Source of the DNA: Amycolatopsis taiwanensis DSM 45107
Lineage (GTDB): Bacteria > Actinomycetota > Actinomycetes > Mycobacteriales > Pseudonocardiaceae
Direction: 5' to 3'
Length of the DNA: 64,000 nucleotides
Assembly: GCF_000519205.1 (NCBI RefSeq)
Contig: NZ_KI912600.1
Coordinates: forward strand, 153,073-217,072
Shown: piece by piece, positions 1-8,948 of the stretch
Layout: every line of letters starts with the position of its first letter
Numbering within the stretch: the first letter of the stretch is position 1
Program-made: the position numbers and the translations under genes
The notes under the pieces: model-generated
What the model was told of the DNA's origin: nothing
Database searches by the model: none
What the model saw: the letters and a program-made list of their open reading frames with translations, nothing else

Positions 1-1
1 C

Positions 2-364
2 ACCGAGATCGGTGACTTCCCGGCCGATCTGGTCGCCGTCAACACCCAGTTCGCCGCCGCGCACCCGGAGGCGGTGAGCGCGTTCTTCACCGCGATGGCC
101 AAGACGTTCAACTACGTCGCGACCGATCCGGCCAATGCCGCCAAGGACCTCGCGCCGATGCTGAAGGTCGACGCCGGCGTGTTGCAGCGCGGCATCGAGC
201 AGACCCCCGAGCCCGCCAAGGCGTACTCGCTCAAAGTCGACCCGGCCGGCCTGAAGAACCTGTCCGACCTCATGGTTCAGGCCGGCTTCATCAAGGCGCC
301 AGTGGATTGGACCACCGCGCTGGATCAGCAGTACCTGCCCGCCACCGACCGAACGACCATGTGA
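2..364 (+). CDS. ABC transporter substrate-binding protein, C-terminal part (NitT/TauT type)
   Basis: This is the last 120 codons of a periplasmic-type binding protein cut by the left edge of the window. The frame is open from base 2. The text around TQFAAAHPEAVSAFFTAMAKT, with a following helical stretch ending near LMVQAGFIKAPVDW, is typical of the C-terminal lobe of SsuA/TauA/THI5-like proteins, which deliver sulfonates, nitrate, pyrimidines or other small heterocycles. It is followed directly by its ATPase and two permeases, so it is the first visible gene of an import operon. The substrate cannot be read from this fragment; the neighbouring catabolic genes suggest an N-containing organic compound (inference). 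Confidence 0.8.
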   Translation, partial: TEIGDFPADLVAVNTQFAAAHPEAVSAFFTAMAKTFNYVATDPANAAKDLAPMLKVDAGVLQRGIEQTPEPAKAYSLKVDPAGLKNLSDLMVQAGFIKAPVDWTTALDQQYLPATDRTTM

Positions 365-372
365 GAGCCTTT

Positions 373-1179
373 ATGCCGACTCCAACCGACATCGAGCTCA
401 AGGACGTCCGCATCGCCTTCCCGACCGCTTCGGGCACCGAACTGGTCGCGGTGGACGGAGTTCACCAGCACATTCCCGAGCGCACCTTCGTCTCCATCGT
501 GGGACCCAGTGGCTGCGGCAAGTCCACGCTGCTCGCCGCGGTCGCCGGCCTCCAGAAGGTGACCTCCGGTTCGGTCCGGATCGGCGATCGCCCAGTCAAC
601 GGCCCGGACCGGGCCGTGGGCCTGGTGTTCCAGGAGGACTCGACGCTGCCGTGGCGCACGGTTGTAGACAACGTGCGCTTCGCCATGCAGGTCGCGGGGG
701 TGAGCAAGGCCGAGCAGCTGGAACGGGCCGCCGCCGCCATCGAACTGGTGGGGCTCAAGGGTTTCGAGAAGTCCCGGCCCACCGAGCTCTCCGGCGGCAT
801 GCGGCAGCGGGTCGCACTGGCCCGCACGCTCGCGCTGCGTCCCTCGGTGGTGCTGATGGACGAGCCGTTCGCCGCGCTCGACCAGCAGACCCGCATCCTG
901 CTCGGCGCCGAGGTGCTGCGCATCTGGCGGCAGACCCACCAGACGGTCCTGTTCGTCACGCACGACATCGCCGAGGCGATCCTGCTGTCCCAACAGGTCT
1001 GGGTCATGTCCTACCGGCCGGGCCGCATCATCGATGTCGTCGACGTGGACCTGCCCGAGGAGCGCAGCCCCGACATCGTGTCGACCCCGGACTTCAACCG
1101 GTTGCAGAACCGGATCTGGAGTTCCCTGCAGGCGGAGTCGATGCGCGGGTTCGCCAGCGAGTCCAGGGCAGCCTCGTGA
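373..1179 (+). CDS. ABC transporter ATP-binding protein (NitT/TauT family)
   Basis: This is the ATPase of the importer, energising uptake at the inner face of the membrane. Walker A GPSGCGKST is at about residues 44-52, the signature LSGGMRQR at 139-146, Walker B VVLMDEP at 159-165 and the switch His in FVTHD near 197. Its length of 268 residues is normal for SsuB/TauB proteins. ATG at 373 is chosen because GAGAG lies just upstream. A GTG at 361, overlapping the stop of the previous gene as GTGA, is possible but has no ribosome site. It is cotranscribed with the binding protein and the permeases. Confidence 0.93.
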   Translation: MPTPTDIELKDVRIAFPTASGTELVAVDGVHQHIPERTFVSIVGPSGCGKSTLLAAVAGLQKVTSGSVRIGDRPVNGPDRAVGLVFQEDSTLPWRTVVDNVRFAMQVAGVSKAEQLERAAAAIELVGLKGFEKSRPTELSGGMRQRVALARTLALRPSVVLMDEPFAALDQQTRILLGAEVLRIWRQTHQTVLFVTHDIAEAILLSQQVWVMSYRPGRIIDVVDVDLPEERSPDIVSTPDFNRLQNRIWSSLQAESMRGFASESRAAS

Positions 1180-1348
1180 CACCCGCAGCGTCAACTCGCG
1201 GCTGGCAGGACGACCACACGGCGCGCCGCCGACAGGCCCCGCTATCGGGTTGGCAGGGCGCCGGTAAGGACGACGTGACTCGAACTCGTCAGGAGCGCCC
1301 TGGCGACACGATCGCGGTCGCGCGCAAACTCGCGGAGGGGGCAGCCTC

Positions 1349-2185
1349 ATGACGGTGCAGAGCCAGACGCGTCCCAGTGAACAGCAGGCGCCCGCCGCCG
1401 GGCCGTCCCGGCGGCGTCGGCGCCGGATCGGCGACGGCACCCGTAGTTTCGCCGCCACCGTCGGGCTTCTCGTCCTGCTGGGCCTTCTGCTCCAGGCCGG
1501 CGGGGCGCTCGGCTGGTGGCCGGGCTCGACCCTGCCGAAACCCTCCGACGTCGTCCCGATCGCGCTGAACCTGCTCGGCGATCCGACGTTCTGGGGCGAC
1601 TTTGGCCGCAGTGCCGTGGAAATCCTCGGCTCGGTCGCCTTCGGGGTCACCGCCGGTCTGCTGATCGGCGTGCTGTTCTGGAAGATGCCCGGCGTCGGAC
1701 GGGTCTTCGAGCCCTACCTGGTCGCGTTCTACTCGGTGCCGCTGGTGTTGTTCTACCCGATGCTGATCGTCATGGTCGGCATCAACGTGTGGTCGGTCAT
1801 CATCATCGGCACCGTCATGGCCGGTATCCCGATGGCCGTCAACACCTGGGTCGGCCTGTCCGGAATCCGGCCGGTCTACCTGAAACTGGCGAAGTCGGTG
1901 GGCTGCAGCCAGGTGCAGACGCTGGTGCGGGTGGCGCTTCCGGCCGCCGCGCCGATGGTCTTCGCCGGTCTGCGCCTTGGCACCTCCTACGCGCTGATCG
2001 GTGTGATCGCGATGGAGTTCACCACCGCGCAGGCCGGTCTCGGCTACCGCATCCGGTACCTGTACGAGTCCTTCGAGACTCCGCACATGTACGCCTACGT
2101 GACGATGGTGCTCGTGATCGCGGTGATTCTCACCGCGGTGCTGGAGATCGGAGAGCGGGTCGTGGCGAAAAGGAGCGGCCGATGA
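1349..2185 (+). CDS. ABC transporter permease (NitT/TauT family), first copy
   Basis: This inner-membrane permease has an Arg-rich cytoplasmic N-terminus of about 30 residues and roughly six hydrophobic segments. The BPD_transp_1 coupling loop lies around residues 175-215, near KLAKSVGCSQVQTLVRVALPAA. The ATG at 1349 follows GGAGGGGG with good spacing. A 169-base gap separates it from the ATPase gene; I see no gene in that gap, although the frames stay open there. The next permease starts within its stop codon (ATGA). Two non-identical permeases suggest a heterodimeric membrane domain. Confidence 0.92.
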   Translation: MTVQSQTRPSEQQAPAAGPSRRRRRRIGDGTRSFAATVGLLVLLGLLLQAGGALGWWPGSTLPKPSDVVPIALNLLGDPTFWGDFGRSAVEILGSVAFGVTAGLLIGVLFWKMPGVGRVFEPYLVAFYSVPLVLFYPMLIVMVGINVWSVIIIGTVMAGIPMAVNTWVGLSGIRPVYLKLAKSVGCSQVQTLVRVALPAAAPMVFAGLRLGTSYALIGVIAMEFTTAQAGLGYRIRYLYESFETPHMYAYVTMVLVIAVILTAVLEIGERVVAKRSGR

Positions 2186-2937
2186 CGACCGGAGTGATCC
2201 GCCGCGGCAAGATCCCCGGCAAGACCCTGCTCGGCTCGGTCGGCGTGGCCGCGCTCGCCGTCATCGTGTGGCAGCTGGTGTCCGGCATGACGTTCGTCGT
2301 GCCCAGCCCCGGCGACACGGTGTCGGCGCTGCTTCGCGACCTCGGCGACCGGAACTACCTGCTGAACCTCCAGTACACGTTCGTCGCCGCGTTCTGGGCG
2401 TTCGTGATCGGGTCGGCGGCCGGTTTCCTGCTCGGCCTTGGGCTCGGGCTGTTCCGGTGGGCCCAGATCGTGTTCGAGCCGATCATCACCGCGCTCAACG
2501 GCCTGCCCAAGATCATTCTGTACCCGGTGCTGCTGCCGGTGTTCGGGCTGAGCATCAGCTCCAAGATCGCGATGGGCGTGTTGTTCGCGTTGTTCCCGGT
2601 GCTGGTCAACGTCGCGATCGGCAGCCGCAACGTGCCCGCGGTGTACCGGAAACTGGCCCGTTCGGTGAACGCTTCGGGTCCACAACGACTGTGGTACGTG
2701 ATCCTGCCGGCGATCCGCCGTCCCGCGATCGCGGGCCTGCGGCTGGCGACCAGCCTCGCGCTGGTCGGTGTGGTGCTGGCGGAGTTCTTCGCGACGAAGT
2801 TCGGGCTGGGCCGGGTCGTGCTTCAGTCGTACTCGGCCGGCCAGTACGCCGACATGATGGCGACCATCCTGTTGCTGATCCTGGTCTCGTTCGTGCTGTC
2901 GGTCTTGTTGTGGTGGTGGGAGCGCCGCATGCGCTAG
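2182..2937 (+). CDS. ABC transporter permease (NitT/TauT family), second copy
   Basis: This is the second permease, 251 residues, starting at the ATG that overlaps the previous stop (ATGA at 2182-2185) with GGAG upstream. It has about six membrane segments and the EAA-type loop near KLARSVNASGPQRLWYVILP. It pairs with the preceding permease to form the channel of the importer. It ends just before a strong hairpin that separates it from the convergent GntR gene. The family is clear; the substrate is not. Confidence 0.92.
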   Translation: MTTGVIRRGKIPGKTLLGSVGVAALAVIVWQLVSGMTFVVPSPGDTVSALLRDLGDRNYLLNLQYTFVAAFWAFVIGSAAGFLLGLGLGLFRWAQIVFEPIITALNGLPKIILYPVLLPVFGLSISSKIAMGVLFALFPVLVNVAIGSRNVPAVYRKLARSVNASGPQRLWYVILPAIRRPAIAGLRLATSLALVGVVLAEFFATKFGLGRVVLQSYSAGQYADMMATILLLILVSFVLSVLLWWWERRMR

Positions 2938-2953
2938 CGCTATGCCGTACAAG

Positions 2954-2993
2954 CGAAGCCCTGGACACCCGAAGGGGGTGGCCAGGGCCTTCG
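2954..2993. terminator. Bidirectional hairpin between convergent genes
   Basis: CGAAGCCCTGG at 2954-2964 pairs with CCAGGGCCTTCG at 2982-2993 with one bulged base. An inner CACCC/GGGTG stem lies in the loop. It sits between the end of the ABC operon (2937) and the end of the convergent GntR gene (3018), so it can serve both strands. There is no long T tract, as usual in actinomycetes. Confidence 0.7.
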
Positions 2994-3017
2994 TTGTGAA
3001 CAGTCTGTTGTGGACGA

Positions 3018-3680
3018 TTAGTCCTTGGCGTCGGCGACGCTCCGCAGCCCTTCCACCGTGTGCATCCGGTGGGCCGACATCAGCTCGATGAGCGCGTCGG
3101 CGTCGCGTTTCTCGGCCGCGCGCAGGATGCGGTGGTGGTCCTGGTGCGCGGCGGACCGGAAGTGATCGTCGCCGTGGTAGACCGACCGGTACACCTCCGA
3201 CCAGTCCCAGAGCTGATGGATGAACCGGGTCAGTCGCGGCATCCCGGACGCGTCGAGCAGCGTGAAGTGGAAGCGCCGGTGCGCGGCGTTGAGGCGTGCG
3301 AGGTCGTCGGAGGACTCCTCCATCTCGGCCAGCGCGTCACGCATCGTCTGGAGGTCTTCCTCAGAGGTGCGCGCCACCGCGTGACGCACGGCCTCGCTCT
3401 CCAGGATGTGGCGCAGCCGCTGGATCTCCTCCAGATCGGCGATGTCCATCTCGGCGACGAAATACCCTCGGTGCGCGATGTGCACCACCTGGTCCTCGCC
3501 CTCCAGGACCTTCAGCGCCTCGCGGATCGGCACCCTGCTGACGCCGAGTCGCTCGGCGAGCGACTCGGTGACCAGCTTGCTCCCGGGCGCGAGTTCGCCC
3601 TCCCGGATCATGCGGCGCAGTTCCACCACGACCGCCTGGTGCGCGGTCTGCGGCTTGCGGAAGCCGGATTTCGGGGTCAC
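3018..3680 (-). CDS. GntR-family transcriptional regulator, FCD domain
   Basis: This is a 220-residue FadR-subfamily regulator. The winged helix-turn-helix spans about residues 14-75, around LAERLGVSRVPIREALKVLEGE, and an all-helical FCD ligand domain follows from about 85 to 210, with metal-site type His residues near RRFHFTLLDASG. Such proteins usually repress catabolic operons and release DNA when they bind a small carboxylate. The start is GTG at 3680, with AGAGGAGA about 10 bases upstream on the minus strand. It is convergent with the ABC importer, and its promoter faces the 414-base gap shared with the next GntR gene. It is one of three FCD regulators in this island, and its targets are unknown. 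Confidence 0.92.
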   Translation of the reverse strand: MTPKSGFRKPQTAHQAVVVELRRMIREGELAPGSKLVTESLAERLGVSRVPIREALKVLEGEDQVVHIAHRGYFVAEMDIADLEEIQRLRHILESEAVRHAVARTSEEDLQTMRDALAEMEESSDDLARLNAAHRRFHFTLLDASGMPRLTRFIHQLWDWSEVYRSVYHGDDHFRSAAHQDHHRILRAAEKRDADALIELMSAHRMHTVEGLRSVADAKD

Positions 3681-3999
3681 GGCAGTCGATCTCCTCTGTC
3701 CGGACCTGGAAGGGTCAGATTGGACATTCTATTCACTCGGCCCGCGGCTGGGGAAAGACCTGTCGAATCGCATGGTGCCCGAGCCCGGATCCGTGGGCCG
3801 GACGTGAGCGACGGCACGTGAAAGACCACAATTCTTTCAAGGCGATTCGCCTGACCGGGCGAAGGTCATCCGCGTGGGTTTGTCCCGCCGGGGACGGGCC
3901 TGCCCGCTGGGTGTCGTGGCCGGGTGCCGTAAGGGAGCGCGTCGCTGGGCGGGCGTGCCATACGCTCGGCCCGGGGACACGCCCTCGAGATCCTCAGCT
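3681..3999. other. Intergenic spacer between divergent GntR genes
   Basis: No gene is supported here. The stretch is less GC-rich than its flanks in places. It contains TGAAAG-N9-CTTTCA at about 3819-3839, a six-base inverted repeat that might be an operator. The 102-codon frame that crosses this region has no ribosome site and no recognisable protein. Confidence 0.5.
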
Positions 4000-4018
4000 T
4001 TGTGTAGTATTTATACAA
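4000..4018. promoter_or_regulatory. Inverted repeat upstream of GntR gene, candidate operator
   Basis: TTGTGTA-GTATT-TATACAA is a 7+5+7 inverted repeat with one mismatch, in an AT-rich patch 77 bases before the GntR start at 4095. Its TATACAA half resembles the TATACATT half of the motif at 10710. It is a candidate promoter or autoregulatory site (inference). Confidence 0.4.
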
Positions 4019-4094
4019 TCCGGCCGGGAAGAGGGCGATGTGATCTCCAGGGCGCTCGCGGGTTGTCCCGCGCTCCAGGTACAACCGCTACCAA

Positions 4095-4826
4095 ATGGTG
4101 ATTTACATGGTGAATCGCTCGACTGACGGGTCCGTCGACGCGGTGGGCGAGCCCTCCCGGCGGAAACGTAATGTATACAGTCCGCCGGCGACGGCCCACC
4201 AGGTCGTGCTGGACGGGTTGCGTGGTCTCGTGGTCACCGGGGAGCTGCCGCCCGGTTCGGCGATCCGCCAGGACGAGATCGCCGAACGGTTCGGCGTCAG
4301 CCGCGTTCCGGTGCGGGAAGCACTGAAGATCCTGGAGGGCGAGGGGCACGTGACCTACGTCGCGCACCACGGTTTCCGGGTGACGCGGCTGTCGATCGCC
4401 GAGCTGATCGAAATCTACGACATGCGGGAGTGGATCGAGACCGGCCTGGTGCGCGCGAGCGTGCCCCGCCTCGGGCGTGCGCACCTCGAGGTGGTCGAGG
4501 ACGCGATGAAGCTCATGGAGCGAGCTGCCGACGCGGGCGACCTCGCCACGGTGAACCGGGAGAACCGCCGGTTCCACTTCCAGTTCTTCGAGCCGTCGGG
4601 GCTGCGCCGCGCGATGCGGATGGTCAGCCAGCTCTGGGATGCCACCGACCCGTACCGCGCGCTGTACTTCGACCGGCACATCAGTGCCGGCTCGGTGAAC
4701 AGCGACCACCAGAAGATCGTGGACGCGGCCTTCGCCCACGACGTCGAGCGGACGGTCCGGCTGCTCAACCTGCACCGCAGTGACTCCGTGGCCCGCCTGC
4801 GCGCCCTGCTGAAAGACGAGGACTGA
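4095..4826 (+). CDS. GntR-family transcriptional regulator, FCD domain
   Basis: This is a 243-residue FadR-subfamily regulator. A winged helix-turn-helix centred on IAERFGVSRVPVREALKILEGE is followed by an FCD domain with the conserved NRRFHFQFFEPSG segment. It resembles the divergent GntR protein at 3018-3680 but has about 22 extra N-terminal residues. ATG 4095 is the first start and ATG 4107 is also possible; neither has a strong ribosome site. A GTAATGTATAC motif shared with position 10710 lies inside its N-terminal coding region, suggesting autoregulation. The RidA-like gene starts 76 bases downstream and is probably in the same transcript. Confidence 0.9.
   Translation: MVIYMVNRSTDGSVDAVGEPSRRKRNVYSPPATAHQVVLDGLRGLVVTGELPPGSAIRQDEIAERFGVSRVPVREALKILEGEGHVTYVAHHGFRVTRLSIAELIEIYDMREWIETGLVRASVPRLGRAHLEVVEDAMKLMERAADAGDLATVNRENRRFHFQFFEPSGLRRAMRMVSQLWDATDPYRALYFDRHISAGSVNSDHQKIVDAAFAHDVERTVRLLNLHRSDSVARLRALLKDED
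4168..4182 (+). promoter_or_regulatory. GTAATGTATAC motif, copy 1
   Basis: GTAATGTATACAGTC differs by one base from the minus-strand motif at 10710-10724 in front of the CoxG/LLM divergent promoter. It contains the palindrome GTATAC. It lies inside the first codons of the GntR gene, so it would act as an internal operator or indicate a later start. Role inferred from the sharing only. Confidence 0.4.
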
Positions 4827-4902
4827 TGACCCGCGCTGTGCCAAGCCGCGGCAACCAAGGTGACCGCGGGGCGCGCCCGCGCAAGGTCGCGGAGGAACGC
4901 TG

Positions 4903-5376
4903 ATGACGAGCACCGATCACGTCGCCGAGGTGCTGGCCGGGTACGGCCTCGCCCTCAACCCCGCGCTGGGTGTGCGGGGCGACTACGCGCCCGTTCGCGT
5001 CGTCGGGACCACCGCGTGGGTGTCCGGCGTGACCGGCCGTGGTCCTGACGGACCCGGCCCGGCCGGTGTCGTCGGTGACACGGTGTCGCTCGAGGATGCC
5101 CGTTTCGCGGCCCGCCGCGCTGCGGCGAACCTGTTGTCCTCACTGGAGTTCCACGTCGGGCTGGTGCGCCTGGCCGCGCTCGGGCACCTGCGCGGCTACG
5201 TGCGGGCCGTCCCGGAGTTCGACCGTCACCCCGCGGTGATCGACGCCGCGTCCGAGGTACTGGCCCGCGCGCTCGGCCCCGACGCCGGCCTTCACGCGCG
5301 CACCGCGCTCGGTGTGGCGTCGTTGCCCGGCGGGGCCGCGGTGGAGCTGGACCTGGTGGCACATCTGCGTGGGTAG
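4903..5376 (+). CDS. RidA/YjgF-family protein
   Basis: This 157-residue protein belongs to the RidA/YjgF/YER057c family, whose members hydrolyse reactive enamine or imine intermediates to ketones or aldehydes, or aid pathway steps as RutC does in pyrimidine degradation. The C-terminal block HARTALGVASLPGGAAVELDL carries the family Arg that binds the substrate carboxylate. The middle part, FAARRAAANLLSSLEFHVG, matches the long-form RidA relatives. The ATG follows GGAGGA. It is probably cotranscribed with the GntR gene upstream. In this context it may deaminate a ring-opening product (inference). Confidence 0.85.
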   Translation: MTSTDHVAEVLAGYGLALNPALGVRGDYAPVRVVGTTAWVSGVTGRGPDGPGPAGVVGDTVSLEDARFAARRAAANLLSSLEFHVGLVRLAALGHLRGYVRAVPEFDRHPAVIDAASEVLARALGPDAGLHARTALGVASLPGGAAVELDLVAHLRG

Positions 5377-6261
5377 CAGCGGCTGGGCTTCCGTCCGCCG
5401 CCAGTCCATTTTGGATAGGCGCGGTCGCTTGCCGGGTCACCGTTCTCGATCGAACGGTCGATCGGCGACTCTTACGACAAACGTCTTGTATGAGGCCATT
5501 CGGCGCAGTCGGCTGCCACATTCCGTTCCGAAATGAATGAATGAATCATCAAATTTTTCACAAGATGTTTCTACCTTGACGTAACATCACGTATCCCCGA
5601 TGATGATCGGAACGATCTTTTTCGACGGGGTTGCCGCAGTCCAGGGGCGCTTTGTACGTCAAGAAATGCAGAGCTCGTGCTGGTACTCAGTGTGAGCAGT
5701 GCGCCGAATGCGCCATGGTGCTGCTCCTTAACGGCTATTGCCCTTGTGTTTGTTGAGGGTTCACTATTACAGACGCTGTGGGGGCCCAGCCAATCTCCTT
5801 GCGCTCCTGGAGCACGCAAGACCGAAATGATCTCACTGCGTTTTTGGTAGCCGATCCGCGCGATGCGGACGTGTGTTCATGCTGGGAGTGCTGGAGAAGA
5901 TGTGGAGTCCTTGATGGCTTTGGCCTGCCTCCGAAAAGGCTCACGAGGCCGGCGGCAGTGCCCAAGATCTGTCCACGCCGAACCTATGCACCCACTATGA
6001 GCAAGGCCTGCTCATGCGAGGTTCTTCAGACCATAAGTATTAACCGTTCGTCACCAGGGAGGTCAATGCCGTAATGGACGGGTGAGCGTTTCCCGCTCAC
6101 GACCGGTGCGCTACTGAGCGCGTTCTTCGCACACTCATTGTCATAGTTTCACGTCAACATCGTGGCCAGTTGTCTCACAACGCGTAATCGTGCCGCGACG
6201 GTGAATGCTGCCCGTAATTCACTGCGCCCATTTTTCGAACCATCAGGAACGGAATTCAGTT
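5377..6261. other. 885-base gene-poor region
   Basis: Base composition drops clearly below that of the flanking genes. Several short frames exist in both directions, the longest being 98 codons at 5778-6074. None has a good ribosome site, a known family pattern or actinomycete codon bias. A run of GAAT tetramers lies at about 5532-5547. I see no RNA gene. It may be the junction at which the copper genes entered the catabolic island. Confidence 0.5.
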
Positions 6262-8223
6262 ATGCCCACACGAAGGCAATTCGTCAAAGCCGGCGTGATC
6301 GCCGGTACCGCAGTGGCACTCGGTGGTCCCTACCTCCTGACCAGCCGTAGCGCCGAGGCCGCCGATGCCCCGTCCCTGGATCCCAACCTCATCCCGAAGT
6401 GGCAGAACCAGCTGTTCATCCTCCCGGCGATGCCGCCGGTTGGGTCAGTCAACAACCGCCTCACCTACCAGGTGGCGGAGCGGCGGTTCCGCGCGCAGGT
6501 GTTGCCGCCGGGCATGCCGACGACGGTGGTCAATGGGTACGGAAACCCCAACATCCCCTCCTCGTTCCACGCCCCGAGCTTCACCATCGAAAACACGGTG
6601 GACCGGCCGACTCAGGTCACCTGGATCAACCAGATGGTCGACTCGAACAACAACTACCTGCCCCCGTTGTTCACCACCGACCCGACCCTCCACTGGGCGA
6701 ACCCACCCGGCGGGCTCAGCGGGCGGGACTCGACCCCGACGTTCACCAGCACGCCGCCGCCCTACGTCGGACCGCAGCCGATGATCGTGCACCTGCACGG
6801 GGCACACGACTTCGAGGAAAGCGACGGTCTGCCCGAGACGTGGTTCCTGCCCAACGCCAAGAACATCCCGGGCAACTACGCGAAGGTCGGCTCGGACTAT
6901 GACGCGTTCAAGGCCGAGGCGCGGAACCGCTGGGGGGTGACCTGGGCGCCGGGCACGTTGACATCGGTGTACCCGAACGACCAGCGCGCCGGGACGTTGT
7001 GGTTCCACGACCACGTCCTGGGCATGACCCGGCTCGACGTGCACTCGGGCCTGAACGGCTTCTACATCCTCAGCGGCGGCGACGCGGACCTGCCTGACGG
7101 TGTGCTACCCGGACCCCGGCCGATGCCGGGCGACCCGCCGGGCAAGAAGTACTACGACATCTGTCTGTCGCTGTCGGACCACTCGTTCAACACCGATGGT
7201 TCGCTGTTCTTCCCCAGCAAGAGCAATCTCACCGGCCCGTACGTCCCGAGCAGCGACATTTCGCCGTACTGGAATTCCAACTTCCAGGGCACCGTTTCGA
7301 CGGTCAACGGCCAGGCCTGGCCGGTTTTGAACGTGGAACAGCGCAGGTACCGGTTCCGGCTCCTGGACGCGAACAATTTCCGCGGCATGACGCTGAAGAT
7401 CGTCACCGACCCGCTCGCCCGGCCCGGCACCTGGGCGGTGCCGACCTGGGTGATCGCCGCGGACGCCGGCGGCCTGTTCACGCGGCCGCGGCCGCTGCAC
7501 AACGACAACATCGGCATCTTCATGCAGACCTCGGAGCGAGTCGACATCGTCGTCGATTTCACCAACGTGCCGTTGAACCAGGATCTCTACCTGATCAATG
7601 ACCTGGTCACCGGGACGTCGGGCACCAACGATGTGAACAACGTCGGCCAGATCATGAAGTTCCATGTGGTCCCGCGGACGAGTACCGACACCAGCCTGCC
7701 GCCGGACCAGATCACCGGGCCGTCTCGCCGGAACCTCGGCGCTTTCACCGAGACCCACCGGGTCAGCATGAACGTGCTCCACAACACCAACCCGGGTGCA
7801 CTGCCGACCGAGCAGGCTCGGTTCCAGATGGGCAGGATCGACGCCAGCGGCGCCAACATCCTGGAGCGGTGGACGGACCCGATCTCCCAGACCGTGACCG
7901 CCGGCGCCACCGCCTTGTGGGAAATCTGGAACCCGCCGAGCGACACCGTGGGCTTCGCCGGCGGTCACGCGTTCCACATTCACCAAGTCGAGTTCCAGAT
8001 CACCGAAAAGGAGAGGATAGACCCCGCCACCGGTAAGGGGAACGGTCAGTTCATTCCGTTGCAGCCCTGGGAAGCTGACGGCGAGAAGGACACCGTGTTC
8101 GCGCCCAACGCGGCGATCACCCGGTTCATCGCGCCGTTCGACCTGGTCAGCAGGTACATCTACCACTGCCATCTCGTCGACCACGAAGACCACGAGATGA
8201 TGCGCCCGTTCGACGTGCGGTAG
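6262..8223 (+). CDS. Multicopper oxidase (CotA/bilirubin-oxidase-like), Tat-exported
   Basis: This is a 653-residue secreted copper oxidase that couples one-electron oxidation of a phenol, metal or pigment substrate to reduction of O2 to water. The N-terminus has a Tat signal (TRRQFVKAG then a hydrophobic stretch ending at AEAADA). The four copper-binding clusters are present: HLHG at about 177-180, WFHDH at 247-251, HAFHIH at 569-574 and HCHLVDH with a following axial Met at about 635-647. ATG 6262 follows AGGAACGGAA. It precedes copC and copD, which suggests a role in copper tolerance or cuprous oxidation at the cell surface. Its exact substrate is unknown. Confidence 0.93.
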   Translation: MPTRRQFVKAGVIAGTAVALGGPYLLTSRSAEAADAPSLDPNLIPKWQNQLFILPAMPPVGSVNNRLTYQVAERRFRAQVLPPGMPTTVVNGYGNPNIPSSFHAPSFTIENTVDRPTQVTWINQMVDSNNNYLPPLFTTDPTLHWANPPGGLSGRDSTPTFTSTPPPYVGPQPMIVHLHGAHDFEESDGLPETWFLPNAKNIPGNYAKVGSDYDAFKAEARNRWGVTWAPGTLTSVYPNDQRAGTLWFHDHVLGMTRLDVHSGLNGFYILSGGDADLPDGVLPGPRPMPGDPPGKKYYDICLSLSDHSFNTDGSLFFPSKSNLTGPYVPSSDISPYWNSNFQGTVSTVNGQAWPVLNVEQRRYRFRLLDANNFRGMTLKIVTDPLARPGTWAVPTWVIAADAGGLFTRPRPLHNDNIGIFMQTSERVDIVVDFTNVPLNQDLYLINDLVTGTSGTNDVNNVGQIMKFHVVPRTSTDTSLPPDQITGPSRRNLGAFTETHRVSMNVLHNTNPGALPTEQARFQMGRIDASGANILERWTDPISQTVTAGATALWEIWNPPSDTVGFAGGHAFHIHQVEFQITEKERIDPATGKGNGQFIPLQPWEADGEKDTVFAPNAAITRFIAPFDLVSRYIYHCHLVDHEDHEMMRPFDVR

Positions 8224-8375
8224 CCGCAGTTCCGGCGCCGCCTCGGCGGTGACGGCGTCCAAAGAGGACGCGCGAGCCGTGTGGGTCAGCGAGCTGACCC
8301 GCACGGCCCGCCGCGTCCAGCAAACACGCGAGCACAAACCTGCCGATCTGTGGCAGGTCGAAAGGAGGTGCACCG

Positions 8376-8948
8376 GTGTCGTACCGCAAAGGCCGGCTCA
8401 CCGGTGCGGTCCGCGTGATCGCCGCTGCGATCTTCAGCGTTGTCATCATCTTCGCTTTGGCCCCGCCCGCCGCCGCGCACACCGCCCTGACGGAGACCAG
8501 CCCAGAGGACGGCGGTCAGATCGACACGGCGCCCAGCGAGATCGAGCTGCAATTCAGTGAGGTGATCCTCACCGTCGGAGCCAACATCGTCGTGCAGGGA
8601 CCCGACAGCCGCCAATATCAGGAGGGACCACCGCAGATAGTCCAAGACAAGCTGACCCAGCCGCTGAAGCCACTGGGACCCAGCGGTGAATATCGAGTCG
8701 AGATCCGTGTCGTGGCCGATGACGGGCACCCGAATTCCTTCGGGATGCGGTTCACGCTCACCAAGCCTGGACCAGCCGCGGGCGGCGCACAGGCGGTGGG
8801 TCCGGGCCTGACCGCGCTCCGGCCCGTCCCGACGGGCTCGGAGAACAACGCACCGCGGTGGGCACCGTGGCTCGCGGTCGCGGCGACGCTGATCTTGGTA
8901 TCCGGTGCGGTGCTGTTCGGCAGGAGGGCGACTCATGGCCTTGACTAG
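8376..8948 (+). CDS. copC: CopC-domain copper-binding protein
   Basis: This 190-residue exported protein has a signal peptide ending at PPAAA-HTAL, which places the mature N-terminal His as a copper ligand, as in CopC/YcnJ proteins. The DDGHP motif near residue 112 supplies the second conserved ligand region. After the CopC beta-barrel (about 34-128) come a linker and a C-terminal membrane helix (about 165-183), so the protein is anchored on the outer face of the membrane. The GTG start lies six bases after a perfect AAAGGAGGTG. It overlaps copD by 14 bases, indicating coupled expression for copper import or handling. Confidence 0.9.
   Translation: MSYRKGRLTGAVRVIAAAIFSVVIIFALAPPAAAHTALTETSPEDGGQIDTAPSEIELQFSEVILTVGANIVVQGPDSRQYQEGPPQIVQDKLTQPLKPLGPSGEYRVEIRVVADDGHPNSFGMRFTLTKPGPAAGGAQAVGPGLTALRPVPTGSENNAPRWAPWLAVAATLILVSGAVLFGRRATHGLD

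Noticed and set aside
325-1650. Long minus-strand open frame of 441 codons opposite the ABC genes
   Set aside because: Mirror frame of a GC-rich coding strand; Arg/Pro/Gly-rich, no ribosome site, no family. The same holds for the 1029-codon minus frame at 53296-56385.
5532-5547. GAATGAATGAATGAAT tetramer run as a functional repeat
   Set aside because: Only four short units in a non-coding AT-rich patch; too short for a CRISPR or a regulatory array.
5778-6074. 98-codon frame in the spacer before the multicopper oxidase
   Set aside because: No ribosome site, no actinomycete codon bias, no recognisable motif; overlapping frames on the other strand are just as long.
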